A DNA stretch of 64,000 bases from Rhodoferax sediminis (GTDB lineage: Bacteria; Pseudomonadota; Gammaproteobacteria; Burkholderiales; Burkholderiaceae_C), in contig NZ_CP035503.1 in NCBI RefSeq assembly GCF_006970865.1, forward strand, positions 3,237,001 through 3,301,000, given 5' to 3'. How positions within the stretch are numbered: the first letter of the stretch is position 1; each line of letters starts with the position of its first letter. The position numbers and the translations under genes are program-made. A model generated the notes under the pieces. That model had not been told where the DNA came from, did not search any database, and saw only the letters and a program-made list of their open reading frames with translations. Of the stretch, positions 1 through 9,031 are shown piece by piece.

Positions 1-195
1 CTGGGCAAACGAGTCGCCTACCGCCATACCCCGCGCGTAGATGGCGCGGGCACCGGGGTGCGCCGCCGCCTTGCTGGTCAAAACCTTGATGCCGGCGCGG
101 ATTTTGCCGCCGGTGGGAATCCGTGCCAGGCCTTGCCCGAGCACGGTGGGCAGCATTGCCTGGCCGCCATTGACCTTGACCACTGCATTCGACAT
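1..195 (-). CDS. ICE-associated Gp3-like / 'hydrolase or metal-binding' family protein, N-terminal part
   Basis: The first 65 codons of a gene that runs off the left edge of the window. The ATG at 195 is preceded by a good AAGGAG ribosome binding site. The N-terminus contains IPTGGKIRAGIKVL, which I recall from a family carried by clc/PAGI-type integrative conjugative elements, annotated either as 'hydrolase or metal-binding protein' or as a recombination directionality factor-like (Gp3) protein. The nearby DUF1173 gene supports an element setting. Function cannot be judged from this part; the family assignment rests on memory of similar N-termini. Confidence 0.5.
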   Translation of the reverse strand, partial: MSNAVVKVNGGQAMLPTVLGQGLARIPTGGKIRAGIKVLTSKAAAHPGARAIYARGMAVGDSFAQ

Positions 196-351
196 GGTTG
201 CACTCCTTCATGAATCGCGAAACAACTCGCAAGTTCATGCTCTCGTGCAAAACGCCTGTGTCAACCGGACTGTCTGGCGCGGTGGGGGGCGACAAGTGAT
301 ATCCAATTTATCGATTCGCAAGCAGAAACCTGCGCTCGGGCTGTTCTGCCT

Positions 352-807
352 CTATGACACGGACTCCACCTTCTGAAGGCCATTCACCTTGGTCGCAATT
401 TTCGACTCCATCGATGCACGGTCTGCCGCCACCAGCGTCACCTTGCCATCGCAAACGAGTTCATGATCGTCGTAAGCCCTGATGTAAAACGTTGCGCTGT
501 GCTGACTCAGCCGCTCCACCCAACCCAATAGCCGAATCGTTGCACCAGAGGGTATCGGGCCGCAATGCTCGACGTGAATGGTCCGGCCGACAACCACCTC
601 CACCGAAGGATCGATCTGTCGCTGCATTTCCCGGATGCAAATCGATTCGACGACCGCGATCAGGTACCCGGTGGCCAGGCACTCGATGAGCGTTTCGGCA
701 TAGGGCTTCCCATGCGGCAAGCGCGTGAACAGCGAACGTGCCGTCTGATAGGTGGGCACGGTGTAGGTCTCTTCGAAACATATCTCGCTGACCTGTTGGT
801 GATTCAT
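352..807 (-). CDS. FlK-like hotdog thioesterase
   Basis: A 151-residue single hotdog-domain protein resembling fluoroacetyl-CoA thioesterase FlK and its broad family of small acyl-CoA thioesterases. The Thr-Glu-His triad known from FlK (T42, E50, H76) appears here as T46, E54 and H81 with nearly the same spacing, so a thioesterase reaction on a short acyl-CoA is plausible. I chose the ATG at 807 because the longer frame adds 38 residues of cysteine- and proline-rich sequence unlike the family. No strong Shine-Dalgarno precedes it. It sits between element-type genes, so it may be cargo. The natural substrate cannot be read from the sequence; fluoroacetyl-CoA specificity is not implied. Confidence 0.75.
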   Translation of the reverse strand: MNHQQVSEICFEETYTVPTYQTARSLFTRLPHGKPYAETLIECLATGYLIAVVESICIREMQRQIDPSVEVVVGRTIHVEHCGPIPSGATIRLLGWVERLSQHSATFYIRAYDDHELVCDGKVTLVAADRASMESKIATKVNGLQKVESVS

Positions 808-979
808 AAAGTGCTGTTGAGTTGGTTGGGGTGGTCTTGGCAACCGAAGCAGCACGATGTTCACGGATGCACAGCAAACGCACCAGAGACAACCAGCGCG
901 AAAGAAGCGATGTTTCGGCATCGGCAGACGCGGTGTCTACAGCACAGTTCCACCCGACGCGCGCGAATCTGCAAGCGCG

Positions 980-2185
980 CTATGTACCCGCTCTGGCCGG
1001 TAATTTCGGCATGGACTCACTCGTATGCCATACCCACAGCGTGTCGTCGCCAGATCTCAGGGCGAGTGCCTTCGCCGCTTGTTCTTTCGGATCCAAATAG
1101 GCACTGACCACATGCAAGGGAACAGGCGAGTCTCCTGCGTCCAGCAATAGGGCGTTCGGAAACCTTGCTGCATTCCTGGCATCGTAGCGCAAGGGTTTGA
1201 CGAATCGCCGCTGCTGATCCACCAAGGCCTGTACCAACGGCAACTCGTGAATACCTTCGACCGGGATCCAGTGCTCGCTGGTCAGCATCAGGCTCGCAAC
1301 ATCGATTTCGTAGGTATGCTCGCGGCGCGCACGGATTAAAGCGGCCAGCATCAGCCGCGCCTTCTGCCCCACGTCGGCATCCCGCGCCTCCCACAGAGGA
1401 GCAAACACCCGCTCGATCCGTTCCCATGCCTTGGCGGCAATCAGCAGCGGCGCGTCCGGCATGTGTTTGATCCACACCCGGCGCCCCAATGGCGTCACAT
1501 CGCTCGCCTTGAACTCGCCCATGACCACAGCCAGTGGGCTCTGCCCTTCCCTTGGTCGCAATACCGCCAGCTTTTCGCGACGTCGCCGGGCGGCATCCGC
1601 CTTGCCCGCCTCGCTGAAGGGTTCGGGCACGTACAGCCTCTCAGCCAGTGCCACGCCCTTGACTGCTACGTTCTCCGCCGCTTCCTGCAGGTACTTGTGC
1701 AGCACGCCCTGGTTGCGCTTGCCCTCCATGGCGGGACTCCAGCGGTTGAACCCCGCGCGCTCGAACAGAAAATGCATCAGCGCCCGCAGGCTCATGCGTC
1801 GACGCGACACCTCTACCTCGGACATGTCCTGTGGCTGCCCGCGTGGCACACCTCGTCCGGTGGATCTGGTCCACGGAAAATCCACCCGCAGTTCTATGGA
1901 CCCCATCTCAGACTCCAACACTGCTTCACCAACCAGTTCACCCAGGCCAGACTGCTGCAGCTCAGGTTCGTAGGACGGGCAGCCGGGGTGATGCCGACTG
2001 CCGGTTTCCGGCATGCGCTTGACCACGAACTGCCGGTGGTGCGCCACGTACATCTCCACCCCGCCCGAAACACATAAACAGCGGGGACGTTCTGGCGTTT
2101 CATGAACATGCGCGAGTACAGCCTGCAACTGTGGGTCGTCGACGCCAAGTACACGACCTTTGATGGAGAAACGCTGAATGTCCAT
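980..2185 (-). CDS. DUF1173 family protein of integrative conjugative elements
   Basis: A 401-residue protein matching the DUF1173 family, typically found in conserved regions of clc/PAGI-like integrative conjugative elements. Biochemical role is unknown. The N-terminal part has C36, C38, H65, H66 and C69, a spacing that could bind a metal ion, though this is only inference. A conserved-looking C-terminal region holds an HEL motif and an LLLDAG motif. The start at 2185 (MDIQRFSIKG) fits the family; the frame is open 23 codons further upstream. Together with the flanking genes it is the main reason to read the left end of the window as the edge of a mobile element. Confidence 0.8.
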   Translation of the reverse strand: MDIQRFSIKGRVLGVDDPQLQAVLAHVHETPERPRCLCVSGGVEMYVAHHRQFVVKRMPETGSRHHPGCPSYEPELQQSGLGELVGEAVLESEMGSIELRVDFPWTRSTGRGVPRGQPQDMSEVEVSRRRMSLRALMHFLFERAGFNRWSPAMEGKRNQGVLHKYLQEAAENVAVKGVALAERLYVPEPFSEAGKADAARRRREKLAVLRPREGQSPLAVVMGEFKASDVTPLGRRVWIKHMPDAPLLIAAKAWERIERVFAPLWEARDADVGQKARLMLAALIRARREHTYEIDVASLMLTSEHWIPVEGIHELPLVQALVDQQRRFVKPLRYDARNAARFPNALLLDAGDSPVPLHVVSAYLDPKEQAAKALALRSGDDTLWVWHTSESMPKLPARAGT

Positions 2186-2290
2186 TCTTGACAGGCTCCT
2201 GACCCACCATGCTGTACCGCTCAGCCTCAACGCGTCAATGAATACAGCACCCAATGTGACGGGATTTCAGCATCGGATAGGCCCGATGAA

Positions 2291-3253
2291 TCAGATCAGT
2301 TCATTGACAAGAACCGCAATGGTCGGCTTGGGCCTGGAAAGCAGCGCCCGCACGGCGCTGCGCTCGCTGATGCCCAGCAGCAGTCCAACCTGGTCTTCAT
2401 TGGCGCCGCGTTCATACAACCGGGATATCACAGTGCGCCGTGCCGATAGTGCAGACACGCCCTTGAGCTCGGCATACCGGAACAGCTTGTCGTAGGTCTC
2501 CAGAATGGGGCGGCATAGAAAGCGCAGTTGCCCTTCTTTACCATAGGGCGTGACCTTGAAGCCTTCGCCCGTCGCTGACAGGAACAGGCGACTGTCAGGA
2601 TCAAGGCCTCGGTAAGCCCCCGCCGTATGTACGCCCAACTGCAGCGCCAGCCGCTCCTTCAAATAGAGCGTCAGTACCTCGTCGAGTCGCGTGCTGGTGA
2701 AATACAAAGATCGGGGTTTTCTGGTGATCGCCACCTCCGCGCGCATCTGCGATTCCCGGCGCACGCTGCCGTCCGCATCAAGGTAGTCCCGAACCTCCAG
2801 TCGGGCGATTTCCAGAGGCCTGGCGCCAGTGGCAAACAGCAAGTAGAACAGGGCGATATCGTGCCAAGGCCGACTGCTGCGGCCCTTGATGCGCAGGACT
2901 GCCTGAGCGATTTCCTCACTGGAGAGGATGCGGGTCTCCCGAGACCCACAAGGTAAGCTTGGTTCGAAAGATTCCAACGCCATCAGGATAGCATCCTGGT
3001 GCAAGCGAAGACGACGAACAAAGGCGGCCCCCTCCTCGTTGAGTCCCTGGATGCCCACTTCCTTGCTCAACTGGGCCGCTATGGCCTTGATGCGCCGTTC
3101 GACAGCGGTACGGGATTTGCCAAACCTGGCGGCGACAGCCTCATACGTCTCGCCACTGATCACCGCTTTGAGCATTCCGACGGATTGCGCTGCCGTCTCG
3201 TTTACTTCAATAGCATCTTGATCTCCATCGCGTGGTTTGGTGTCTTTTCCCAT
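2291..3253 (-). CDS. Integrase-like protein with degenerate tyrosine-recombinase active site
   Basis: A 320-residue protein with an N-terminal helix-turn-helix-like stretch (about residues 37-60) followed by a phage-integrase fold. Box I is recognisable as GARPLEIARL with R145. In box II, residues 268-273 read ALSARR: an arginine is present but the histidine is not. The later LGH motif reads LGI (I295), and the position of the nucleophilic tyrosine is a leucine (about L304). It therefore probably cannot cut and rejoin DNA, and may act as a DNA-binding or regulatory relative of the element's recombinase. The start at 3253 has an AGGAG 12 bases upstream; the frame is open to 3373, so an earlier start is possible. 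Confidence 0.7.
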   Translation of the reverse strand: MGKDTKPRDGDQDAIEVNETAAQSVGMLKAVISGETYEAVAARFGKSRTAVERRIKAIAAQLSKEVGIQGLNEEGAAFVRRLRLHQDAILMALESFEPSLPCGSRETRILSSEEIAQAVLRIKGRSSRPWHDIALFYLLFATGARPLEIARLEVRDYLDADGSVRRESQMRAEVAITRKPRSLYFTSTRLDEVLTLYLKERLALQLGVHTAGAYRGLDPDSRLFLSATGEGFKVTPYGKEGQLRFLCRPILETYDKLFRYAELKGVSALSARRTVISRLYERGANEDQVGLLLGISERSAVRALLSRPKPTIAVLVNELI

Positions 3254-3647
3254 ACTGAATCGATGCTCCTGATACGTCTCTATGCTCAAGTGCTTTTCGT
3301 GGGTCTGCCAGGGAAAATTCCCAGAAAACACAGCGGATTTCGACATCGGACATTCACAGCCCCGTTCCGACAAAAGGCCAGGATCAGCAGCGCGCTTTTC
3401 TATCGGAGGTGCCGTTGATCTTGCCCCTGTACCTCCTCAGGGGCCGTGATGCCGTGGATAGCTCATGCTCCAATCATCGTGACAAACAACTGCGGCATTG
3501 CGGGTGTCCTGCGTCAATTGAAGGCGCACGACAGCAGGCTGCGCTCATCATAGCCATGGCGCATTCTGACCCTGACCCAGGAAACCTGACCATTCAAAAG
3601 TAGGAAATCCGGCATGATTTTTCACCTTAGGTGAATGGAAACATGTC
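3254..3647. other. Non-coding junction between element genes and chromosomal genes
   Basis: About 390 bases without a supportable gene. No tRNA fragment, clear direct repeat or recognisable att core was found by eye, although a boundary between the element-like left end and the catabolic region should lie here or in the next 300 bases. A short open frame at 3409-3603 has no protein-like features. Confidence 0.4.
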
Positions 3648-3797
3648 GTGAAGACAAGCAGATTTACAGAGGGACAATTCGCCTTTGGCCTCAAACAGGC
3701 GGAGCTGGGCACCAAAGTCGAGGAGATCTGTCGCAAGCCGGGCATCAGCGATGCCACGTTCAAACTCGGCAATCGTAGGACAAATGCGAGAAGGTGA
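3648..3797 (+). pseudogene. IS3-family transposase OrfA remnant (5' end)
   Basis: Starting at GTG 3648 the frame reads VKTSRFTEGQFAFGLKQAEL and later VEEICRKPGISDATF, the classic N-terminus and helix-turn-helix of OrfA from IS3-family elements (KTSRF start, GIS.ATFYKW motif). After about 38 codons the similarity stops where a Tyr-Lys-Trp should follow, and the frame ends at 3797. The rest of orfA, all of orfB and the terminal repeats were not found. It is a scar of an old insertion between the element-like genes and the NUDIX gene. The following 150 bases to 3949 show nothing recognisable. Confidence 0.75.
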
Positions 3798-3949
3798 TCA
3801 ATTCGCGCGACGGCAGCGTACGCTACCCGATCTGCGTGTAGCCGCTGCATACGACGCGGAAGGGCACCGGCTCTTCCGAGGAGGCGGGGACCTGCGCCTG
3901 CCGATAGGACTCGGCATTCGCAGCGCCACGGGGTGGGAAAACGGCTGTC

Positions 3950-4813
3950 TCAGCCGAAGAGCGCGTCGAGGCCGCCCTCGGGTTCGTAGCGATCGTTGCG
4001 CCAGGAAAGCCGCGTCGGTCCGGGTATTACCCGCGAGCGCATCGAGTGGCCCTCGTCGCCCGGGTAGCACACTATGTGTATGCCACCTTGATCAAAAACC
4101 TCGGGATGGATGCAGGGCGGCTTGCGGCCGCGCGCTTCGGCCAACACGCCGGCAACGTCCCGGTACCGCGAGAGAAGAGCCAGGCTCATGATTTGAGGCG
4201 CTGCGAGCTGGATCCGCCCCTCCCAGTACTCGCGCAGGGCTCTCTGCGGCGCCAACCATACGCTTTCGGTTGCTTCATGTTGATCGTGCACCGGCTCCTG
4301 GCCTGGCGGCACGGCAGCGACGAAGAAGCGCGCATCGAAGTGCTTGCGCGCCCGAACACTGGCGACGGGCGTGATCCAACGGGACCACGGAACAAGGCCA
4401 GCTACCGCCAATGGCGCGTCGACAAGATCCAGCACTTCCCCGAAGGGGCGCCCTGCGTGCAGAGACGCCCACGATTCTGGCGTAAGGACGGCTTCGAGCG
4501 CTGCAAACAGCACACCGGCCTCCTCGAACACCTCGCGAATGGCGGCAACATACAACGCCGCGGCCTGCGCTTCGCTCAGTTGCGGCTCGCCGAGAGTTTC
4601 ATGCAGCACCCTCGTTGGCTGGTCGAGCCGGCCGACAAACCCCATATCCTGGCGGTCCATCTTGCCGCCAGGGAACACATAGGCGCCACCCAGCACGTCG
4701 GACAGGCCATGCCGCTTCAGAAGAAAAACCTCCAGGCCGTGCGGCGCATCGCGCAGCATCAAGACGGTCGCCGAAGGGATGGGGCACAGAGGACTGCCGT
4801 CGCCGAAATTCAT
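3950..4813 (-). CDS. NUDIX hydrolase (NUDT19/CoA-pyrophosphatase-like)
   Basis: A 287-residue NUDIX protein. The NUDIX box is split: the leading GG is at residues 49-50 (FPGGK) and the REVFEEAG half at residues 93-100, about 45 residues apart, as in the peroxisomal NUDT7/NUDT19-type subgroup that hydrolyses CoA and acyl-CoA diphosphates. The RE..EE core needed for Mg2+ binding is present. A role in trimming acyl-CoA or nucleotide diphosphates is inferred from the subgroup and suits the acyl-CoA-rich neighbourhood. It is the only intact gene between the IS3 remnant and the broken hydrolase. The ATG at 4813 is the natural start. Confidence 0.85.
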   Translation of the reverse strand: MNFGDGSPLCPIPSATVLMLRDAPHGLEVFLLKRHGLSDVLGGAYVFPGGKMDRQDMGFVGRLDQPTRVLHETLGEPQLSEAQAAALYVAAIREVFEEAGVLFAALEAVLTPESWASLHAGRPFGEVLDLVDAPLAVAGLVPWSRWITPVASVRARKHFDARFFVAAVPPGQEPVHDQHEATESVWLAPQRALREYWEGRIQLAAPQIMSLALLSRYRDVAGVLAEARGRKPPCIHPEVFDQGGIHIVCYPGDEGHSMRSRVIPGPTRLSWRNDRYEPEGGLDALFG

Positions 4814-4864
4814 CGAGCAAGCGTATCACTATCAGGCGGAGCGATATCCAGCTCCGGTCGCTGA

Positions 4865-5765
4865 CTATCTCGCGTCGAGGCCATGCCGCGCAAGAAAGGC
4901 GGACCAACTGGTCCGCCACCTCCACGTTGTTCAAATCCGAGAACATGAAATCCGAGTTGCCGCACAGACCTGCGTCGGGCAGATGCAGTACGCTGGCCTG
5001 GCCGCCTCTCCTGTTGAGCGCCTCGATGAACAGGTTGCAGGCGAGTACTTGCACGCGGCGGTCGTCGGCGGCCAGATCGGGTCCCGGTTCCTTCGGAATG
5101 TTGTCGCCGTAAACCACCTGCAACGGAACCTTCGCGAGCTCGCTGAATTCCCCTTGGCTGACCGCCGTGCCCGGGGACTGAGTACCTTTATAGAGCGGCA
5201 GAGCCGGGGGCACTTCGCCCTGAGGAAGCAGGAAGCCGGGCTCGTAACTCACGATCCCCTTCACTTTCGGCGAACGGCAACCGGCGAGCCAGCATGGCAG
5301 GCCGGAATTCGAATGCGTCACCAACACTGTGGGGCCGATCTTGTCGAGCAGCGCCAGCAGCGCGCCGCTGATGACTTCCGCATCGTCGGACATCATGGGC
5401 CGCACGTGCTGCAGGAACTGGTCCAGTGCGTCCATCGGGAACGCCTGCACCGGGAACACATCGGGATACTTCGGCCCCAGCCGCCAACGGGACCAGATTT
5501 TTTCACGACCGGGTCACCTGGTGCGGTTGGGCACAAGCTGCTGCCAGTCATCCAGCTTGCCGAATTCACCGTCGAAGCTTGGGAAACCGGAGCGCCCACC
5601 TCGTGGCGAATCGACGATGTACACCGGAAAACCCCGACGCAGGAAGATCGTCTGGTAGCCCTCGCACCCGTCGGGCGTCGTTTCCCACACGCGCCCTGTG
5701 CCACCGCCTCCGTGCCCGAGTACCAGCGGCAGCTTGCACGCATTCACCGGTATCTGGTACTGCAC
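4865..5765 (-). pseudogene. Alpha/beta-hydrolase pseudogene
   Basis: The frame beginning near 5765 encodes an alpha/beta-hydrolase start (LVLGHGGGGTGRVWE, then VYIVDSPRGGRSG) and continues after an in-frame TGA at 5512-5514 in the same frame with the nucleophile region THSNSG and a VVYGDNIP strand. Near 4900 one extra base shifts the frame; without it the protein would end in FLARHGLDAR with a stop at 4865-4867. Two independent lesions argue against a single sequencing error. The family's usual signal peptide is missing, because the gene start is fused to a Bug-receptor tail on the opposite strand. A former secreted esterase or lipase-like enzyme is plausible. Confidence 0.75.
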
Positions 5766-5814
5766 GTGCTGGTGCCGCGTCCTGCACGGCCTGGCTGCGC
5801 GAGTGGTTCAAGTG

Positions 5815-6077
5815 ATCCGCATCGATGCGGTGTGGCTGAACGCGGGCCCTTTTTGGAACAGCTACCTGGTTCCGGCTGACACGCCGGCTGCGGTCGTGGA
5901 CCGCCTCTACAAGGGCTTCGCCCACGCCTCCGCCAATCCCGCAGTGCATGAGCGGCTTGCGAAAGTGGGCGTGATGATCAAGGCGAGGAACGGAGTCGAG
6001 ACGGGCAAGTTCGTGCACTCGGAGATCGTCCGCTGGCGGGGGTGATCGAGAGCAACGGCATCAAGCTGCAGAACTGA
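5815..6077 (+). pseudogene. C-terminal fragment of a Bug/TctC-type receptor
   Basis: The plus-strand frame reads VPADTPAAVVDRLYKGFAHA and continues with ANPAVHERLAKVGV, the typical C-terminal lobe of tripartite tricarboxylate transporter receptors (Bug proteins). No N-terminus, signal peptide or binding lobe precedes it; it abuts the truncated start of the hydrolase pseudogene on the other strand. A run of five Gs near 6040 shifts the frame, so the natural ending (ESNGIKLQN, stop at 6075-6077) is out of frame. It is a decayed leftover of a rearrangement. Confidence 0.75.
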
Positions 6078-6080
6078 GCC

Positions 6081-6575
6081 TCAGTTCGCTGCGGCCGGCG
6101 CCTTCAGCAACATGCCCTGACGCCGGACCTCGCCGATCAGCTTGCCCTCCTGGTTGTAGGCACGGTGCCGGAAGTCCACAATGCCGCGGTCGGGATGGCT
6201 CTTCGATTCGCGGGCGCCCACGATCTGCGTCTCAACGCGCACCGTGTCGCCGTCGAACAGCGGCGTGTAGAAGCGCACGTCCGTCATCCCCAGGTTGGCG
6301 GCGGTGGTGCCCATCGTCGTGTCATACACCGAAATGCCCATCATCAGGCCGAGGGTGTAGAACGAATTCACCACCGGCTTGCCCCATTGTGTTTCGGTCG
6401 CGCAGAAGTGCGCGTCGATGTGCAGCGGTTGCGGGTTCAAAGTCATGTTGCAGAACAGCATGTTGTCCATCTGCGTGACGGTTTTCGTCACGCCGTGGCG
6501 GAACACGCGTCCGACGTAGAAGGACTCGAAGTAAAGGCCGCCGCGCGGATGACGTTGTTCAGTGGTCTGTGTCAT
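6081..6575 (-). CDS. MaoC-like hotdog hydratase family protein
   Basis: A 164-residue MaoC-domain protein resembling the enoyl-/mesaconyl-CoA hydratase-like branch. The conserved loop reads LNPQPLHID (residues 46-54): His52 aligns with the catalytic histidine of R-specific enoyl-CoA hydratases, but the usual Asp is Asn47, a variation seen in part of the family. It is the last gene of the minus-strand catabolic series starting at 14.7 kb, just downstream of a crotonase. Hydration or dehydration of a branched or dicarboxylic acyl-CoA is the likely reaction. The start at 6575 gives the usual family length. Confidence 0.8.
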   Translation of the reverse strand: MTQTTEQRHPRGGLYFESFYVGRVFRHGVTKTVTQMDNMLFCNMTLNPQPLHIDAHFCATETQWGKPVVNSFYTLGLMMGISVYDTTMGTTAANLGMTDVRFYTPLFDGDTVRVETQIVGARESKSHPDRGIVDFRHRAYNQEGKLIGEVRRQGMLLKAPAAAN

Positions 6576-6622
6576 CGCTGCTCCGTTTGCATGGAATGGG
6601 TCTTGGGCCTTGGTTCGCGCGG

Positions 6623-7432
6623 TCAGACCGGCGTGTCCGGGTCGAAGGCCGGCTTGCGCTTCTGCAGGAATGCATCCATGCCTTCCATCCCCTCGGGACC
6701 GCCCATGCCCATGAATTCCAGTGCGAGGGAGGCATCGAAGATCGGCGCGGCCTGCTTGATCCAGTGATTCAGCATCGTCTTGGTCCAGCGCAGCGCCGCC
6801 GGGGCGCCCTGCGCCAGGCCGGTGGCAACCTTCACGGCGCGCTCCTCAACCTCCTCGTCCGGCAGGGCCAGGGAGATCAGGTTCATCCGCTCGGCCTCCT
6901 CGCCCGTGAAGGTCTCGGCCGTCATCAGGTAGTACTTGGCCTTGGCCATGCCACACAGGATCGGCCACACGATGGTGGCGTGGTCACCGGCGGCGATGCC
7001 GATCTTCAAGTGGCCGTCAGAGAACTTGGCGTCCTTCGAGGCGATGGAGATATCCGCCAGGATCAGGCAGGCCAGTCCGGCGCCGACGGCCCAGCCGCGG
7101 GCAGCTCCCACGATCGGCTTGCGGCAGTCGAGCATGCCGGTGACGAGCCTCCTCGCCTCGGACATGGCCTGCATGCGCAGCTTGTAGTCGTCGCAGACCT
7201 TGCGCTCGTGGTTCAGGTCGCCGCCGGCGGAAAAGGACTTGCCTTCCCCGGTGATGATCACGGCGGAGACGCTGTCATCGGCGTCGACATCGGCCCAGAT
7301 CTCGGAGACCTCCTTGTGCATCTGCGCGTCCATGGCGCCCATCTTCAGCGGCGACGACAGGGTGATGCGCAGCACGCGCTCGGCGGGGCGGTCGAATTTC
7401 AGACGGGTGTAGCGGGTGTAGCGATCTTGCAT
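6623..7432 (-). CDS. Enoyl-CoA hydratase/isomerase (crotonase) family protein
   Basis: A 269-residue crotonase. The oxyanion-hole segments SAGGDL (68-73) and VGAGLACL (about 116-123) are present, so acyl-CoA binding is likely. The two glutamates that define hydratases (E144 and E164 in rat mitochondrial enoyl-CoA hydratase) align with A121 and H141. It is thus not a classical hydratase and may be an isomerase, hydrolase or lyase of the superfamily. It lies 21 bases downstream of the citrate synthase gene and 47 bases upstream of the MaoC gene, on the same strand. Confidence 0.85.
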   Translation of the reverse strand: MQDRYTRYTRLKFDRPAERVLRITLSSPLKMGAMDAQMHKEVSEIWADVDADDSVSAVIITGEGKSFSAGGDLNHERKVCDDYKLRMQAMSEARRLVTGMLDCRKPIVGAARGWAVGAGLACLILADISIASKDAKFSDGHLKIGIAAGDHATIVWPILCGMAKAKYYLMTAETFTGEEAERMNLISLALPDEEVEERAVKVATGLAQGAPAALRWTKTMLNHWIKQAAPIFDASLALEFMGMGGPEGMEGMDAFLQKRKPAFDPDTPV

Positions 7433-7453
7433 GGTGGAACCTTTCAGGGAAAT

Positions 7454-8764
7454 TCAGCGCATCGCCATCGGCTTCACCTCGCGCCGGATGGCGCCTGTGA
7501 ACAGTTGGCGCGGGCGCCCGATCTTGTATTCGGGGTCGGCGATCATCTCGTTCAATTGCGCGATCCAGCCCACGGTGCGGGCGAGCGCGAAGATCGCAGT
7601 GAAGAGCGACACCGGGATGCCGATGGCGCGCTGCACGATGCCGGAGTAGAAGTCCACGTTCGGGTAGAGCTTGCGCGAGACGAAGTATTCGTCTTCCAGC
7701 GCCACCTTCTCCAGCGCCATGGCCAGCTCCAGCAACGGATCGTTCTTGACGCCGAGGTAACCGAGCACCTCACGGCAGGTCTCCTGCATCAGCGTGGCGC
7801 GCGGGTCGTAGTTTTTGTACACGCGGTGGCCGAAGCCCATTAGCTTCACGCCGGAGTTCTTGTCCTTCACCTTGGTGACGAATTCGCCGATCTTGGCCAC
7901 GCCGCCCATGGCCTGGATCTCCTCCAGCATGTTCAGGCAGGCCTCGTTGGCGCCGCCGTGGGCCGGCCCCCACAAGCAGGCGACGCCGGCCGCGATGGCC
8001 GCGAATGGGTTGGTGCCGGAGGAGCCGCACAGGCGCACCGTGGAGGTGGAGGCGTTCTGCTCGTGATCGGCATGCAGGATGAAGATGCGGTCCATCGCTC
8101 GCACCAGCACGTCGTTCGGCACGTATTCCTCGCACGGCGTGGCAAACATCATGTGCATAAAGTTCCCCGTGTACGACAGCGAATTCTTCGGGTACATGTA
8201 GAGCTGGCCGATGGAGTACTTGTACGCCATCGCCACCAGCGTCGGCATCTTGGCGATCAGCCGGATCGCGGAGATCTCCCGGTGCCGCGCGTTGTTGATG
8301 TCGATGCTGTCATGGTAGAAGGCCGATAACGCCCCGACCAGGCCGGTCATCACGGCCATCGGGTGGGCGTCGCGGCGGAATCCGCGCAGGAAGAACTGCA
8401 TCTGCTCGTTCACCATGGTGTGGTTGGTGACGAGGCTGACGAAATCCTCCTTCTGCTGCTCATTCGGCAGTTCGCCGTTCAGGATCAGGTAACAGGTCTC
8501 CAGGAAGTCGCATTGCGTCGCCACCTGCTCGATCGGGTAGCCCCGGTACAGCAACTCGCCCTTGTCGCCGTCGATGTAGGTGATGGAGGACTGGCAGGCC
8601 GCGGTGGAGAGGAAGCCCGGGTCGTAGGTGAACATGCCGGTCTGCGCATAGAGCTTGCGGATATCGATGACGTCCGACCCGGTGCTGCCGTGGTAGACCG
8701 GCAGCTCGACGCTGGGGCTGCCGCTGCTGAAGGACAGAGTGGCTTTGTTGTCGGCGAGCTTCAT
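7454..8764 (-). CDS. gltA: Citrate synthase
   Basis: A 436-residue type II (bacterial, allosteric-type length) citrate synthase, condensing acetyl-CoA with oxaloacetate. The catalytic histidines lie in [12 protein letters not shown] and [15 protein letters not shown], and the aspartate in NVDFYSG. The start at 8764 ([10 protein letters not shown]) matches GltA proteins; the longer open frame adds unlike sequence. It is embedded in a catabolic series rather than near TCA-cycle genes, so it may be an extra copy drawing acetyl-CoA from the pathway, or a 2-methylcitrate-type variant. The window alone cannot tell whether it is the housekeeping gene. The 267 bases upstream to the Bug gene contain no gene and probably hold its promoter. 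Confidence 0.9.
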   Translation of the reverse strand: MKLADNKATLSFSSGSPSVELPVYHGSTGSDVIDIRKLYAQTGMFTYDPGFLSTAACQSSITYIDGDKGELLYRGYPIEQVATQCDFLETCYLILNGELPNEQQKEDFVSLVTNHTMVNEQMQFFLRGFRRDAHPMAVMTGLVGALSAFYHDSIDINNARHREISAIRLIAKMPTLVAMAYKYSIGQLYMYPKNSLSYTGNFMHMMFATPCEEYVPNDVLVRAMDRIFILHADHEQNASTSTVRLCGSSGTNPFAAIAAGVACLWGPAHGGANEACLNMLEEIQAMGGVAKIGEFVTKVKDKNSGVKLMGFGHRVYKNYDPRATLMQETCREVLGYLGVKNDPLLELAMALEKVALEDEYFVSRKLYPNVDFYSGIVQRAIGIPVSLFTAIFALARTVGWIAQLNEMIADPEYKIGRPRQLFTGAIRREVKPMAMR

Positions 8765-9031
8765 CGGTGTCTTGCAGGAATTGAGCATGCCAATCCAGTA
8801 GCAGAACTCGGGCCAGGCCGCTGCCCGCTGCGCGCGGCGGCAGCAGCGACCATCTGTTCTCCAGCCCGACAACTTTGTTCTCCCGGAGGACACGGAGGTC
8901 TTGTGCGCGGGACACGCAGCGACATGCATTTGCAGAAAGTCCCGCCGTGCCACTCTTCAACGGGCACCGGCGACCCGCGCCAGACCACCAGCTATTCCTG
9001 TGTGAGAGTAGCAGCGCTGGCGTGCCGCGGC

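Noticed and set aside
3409..3603. 64-codon open frame in the junction region
   Set aside because: No ribosome binding site, no family resemblance and an unusual composition; treated as chance.
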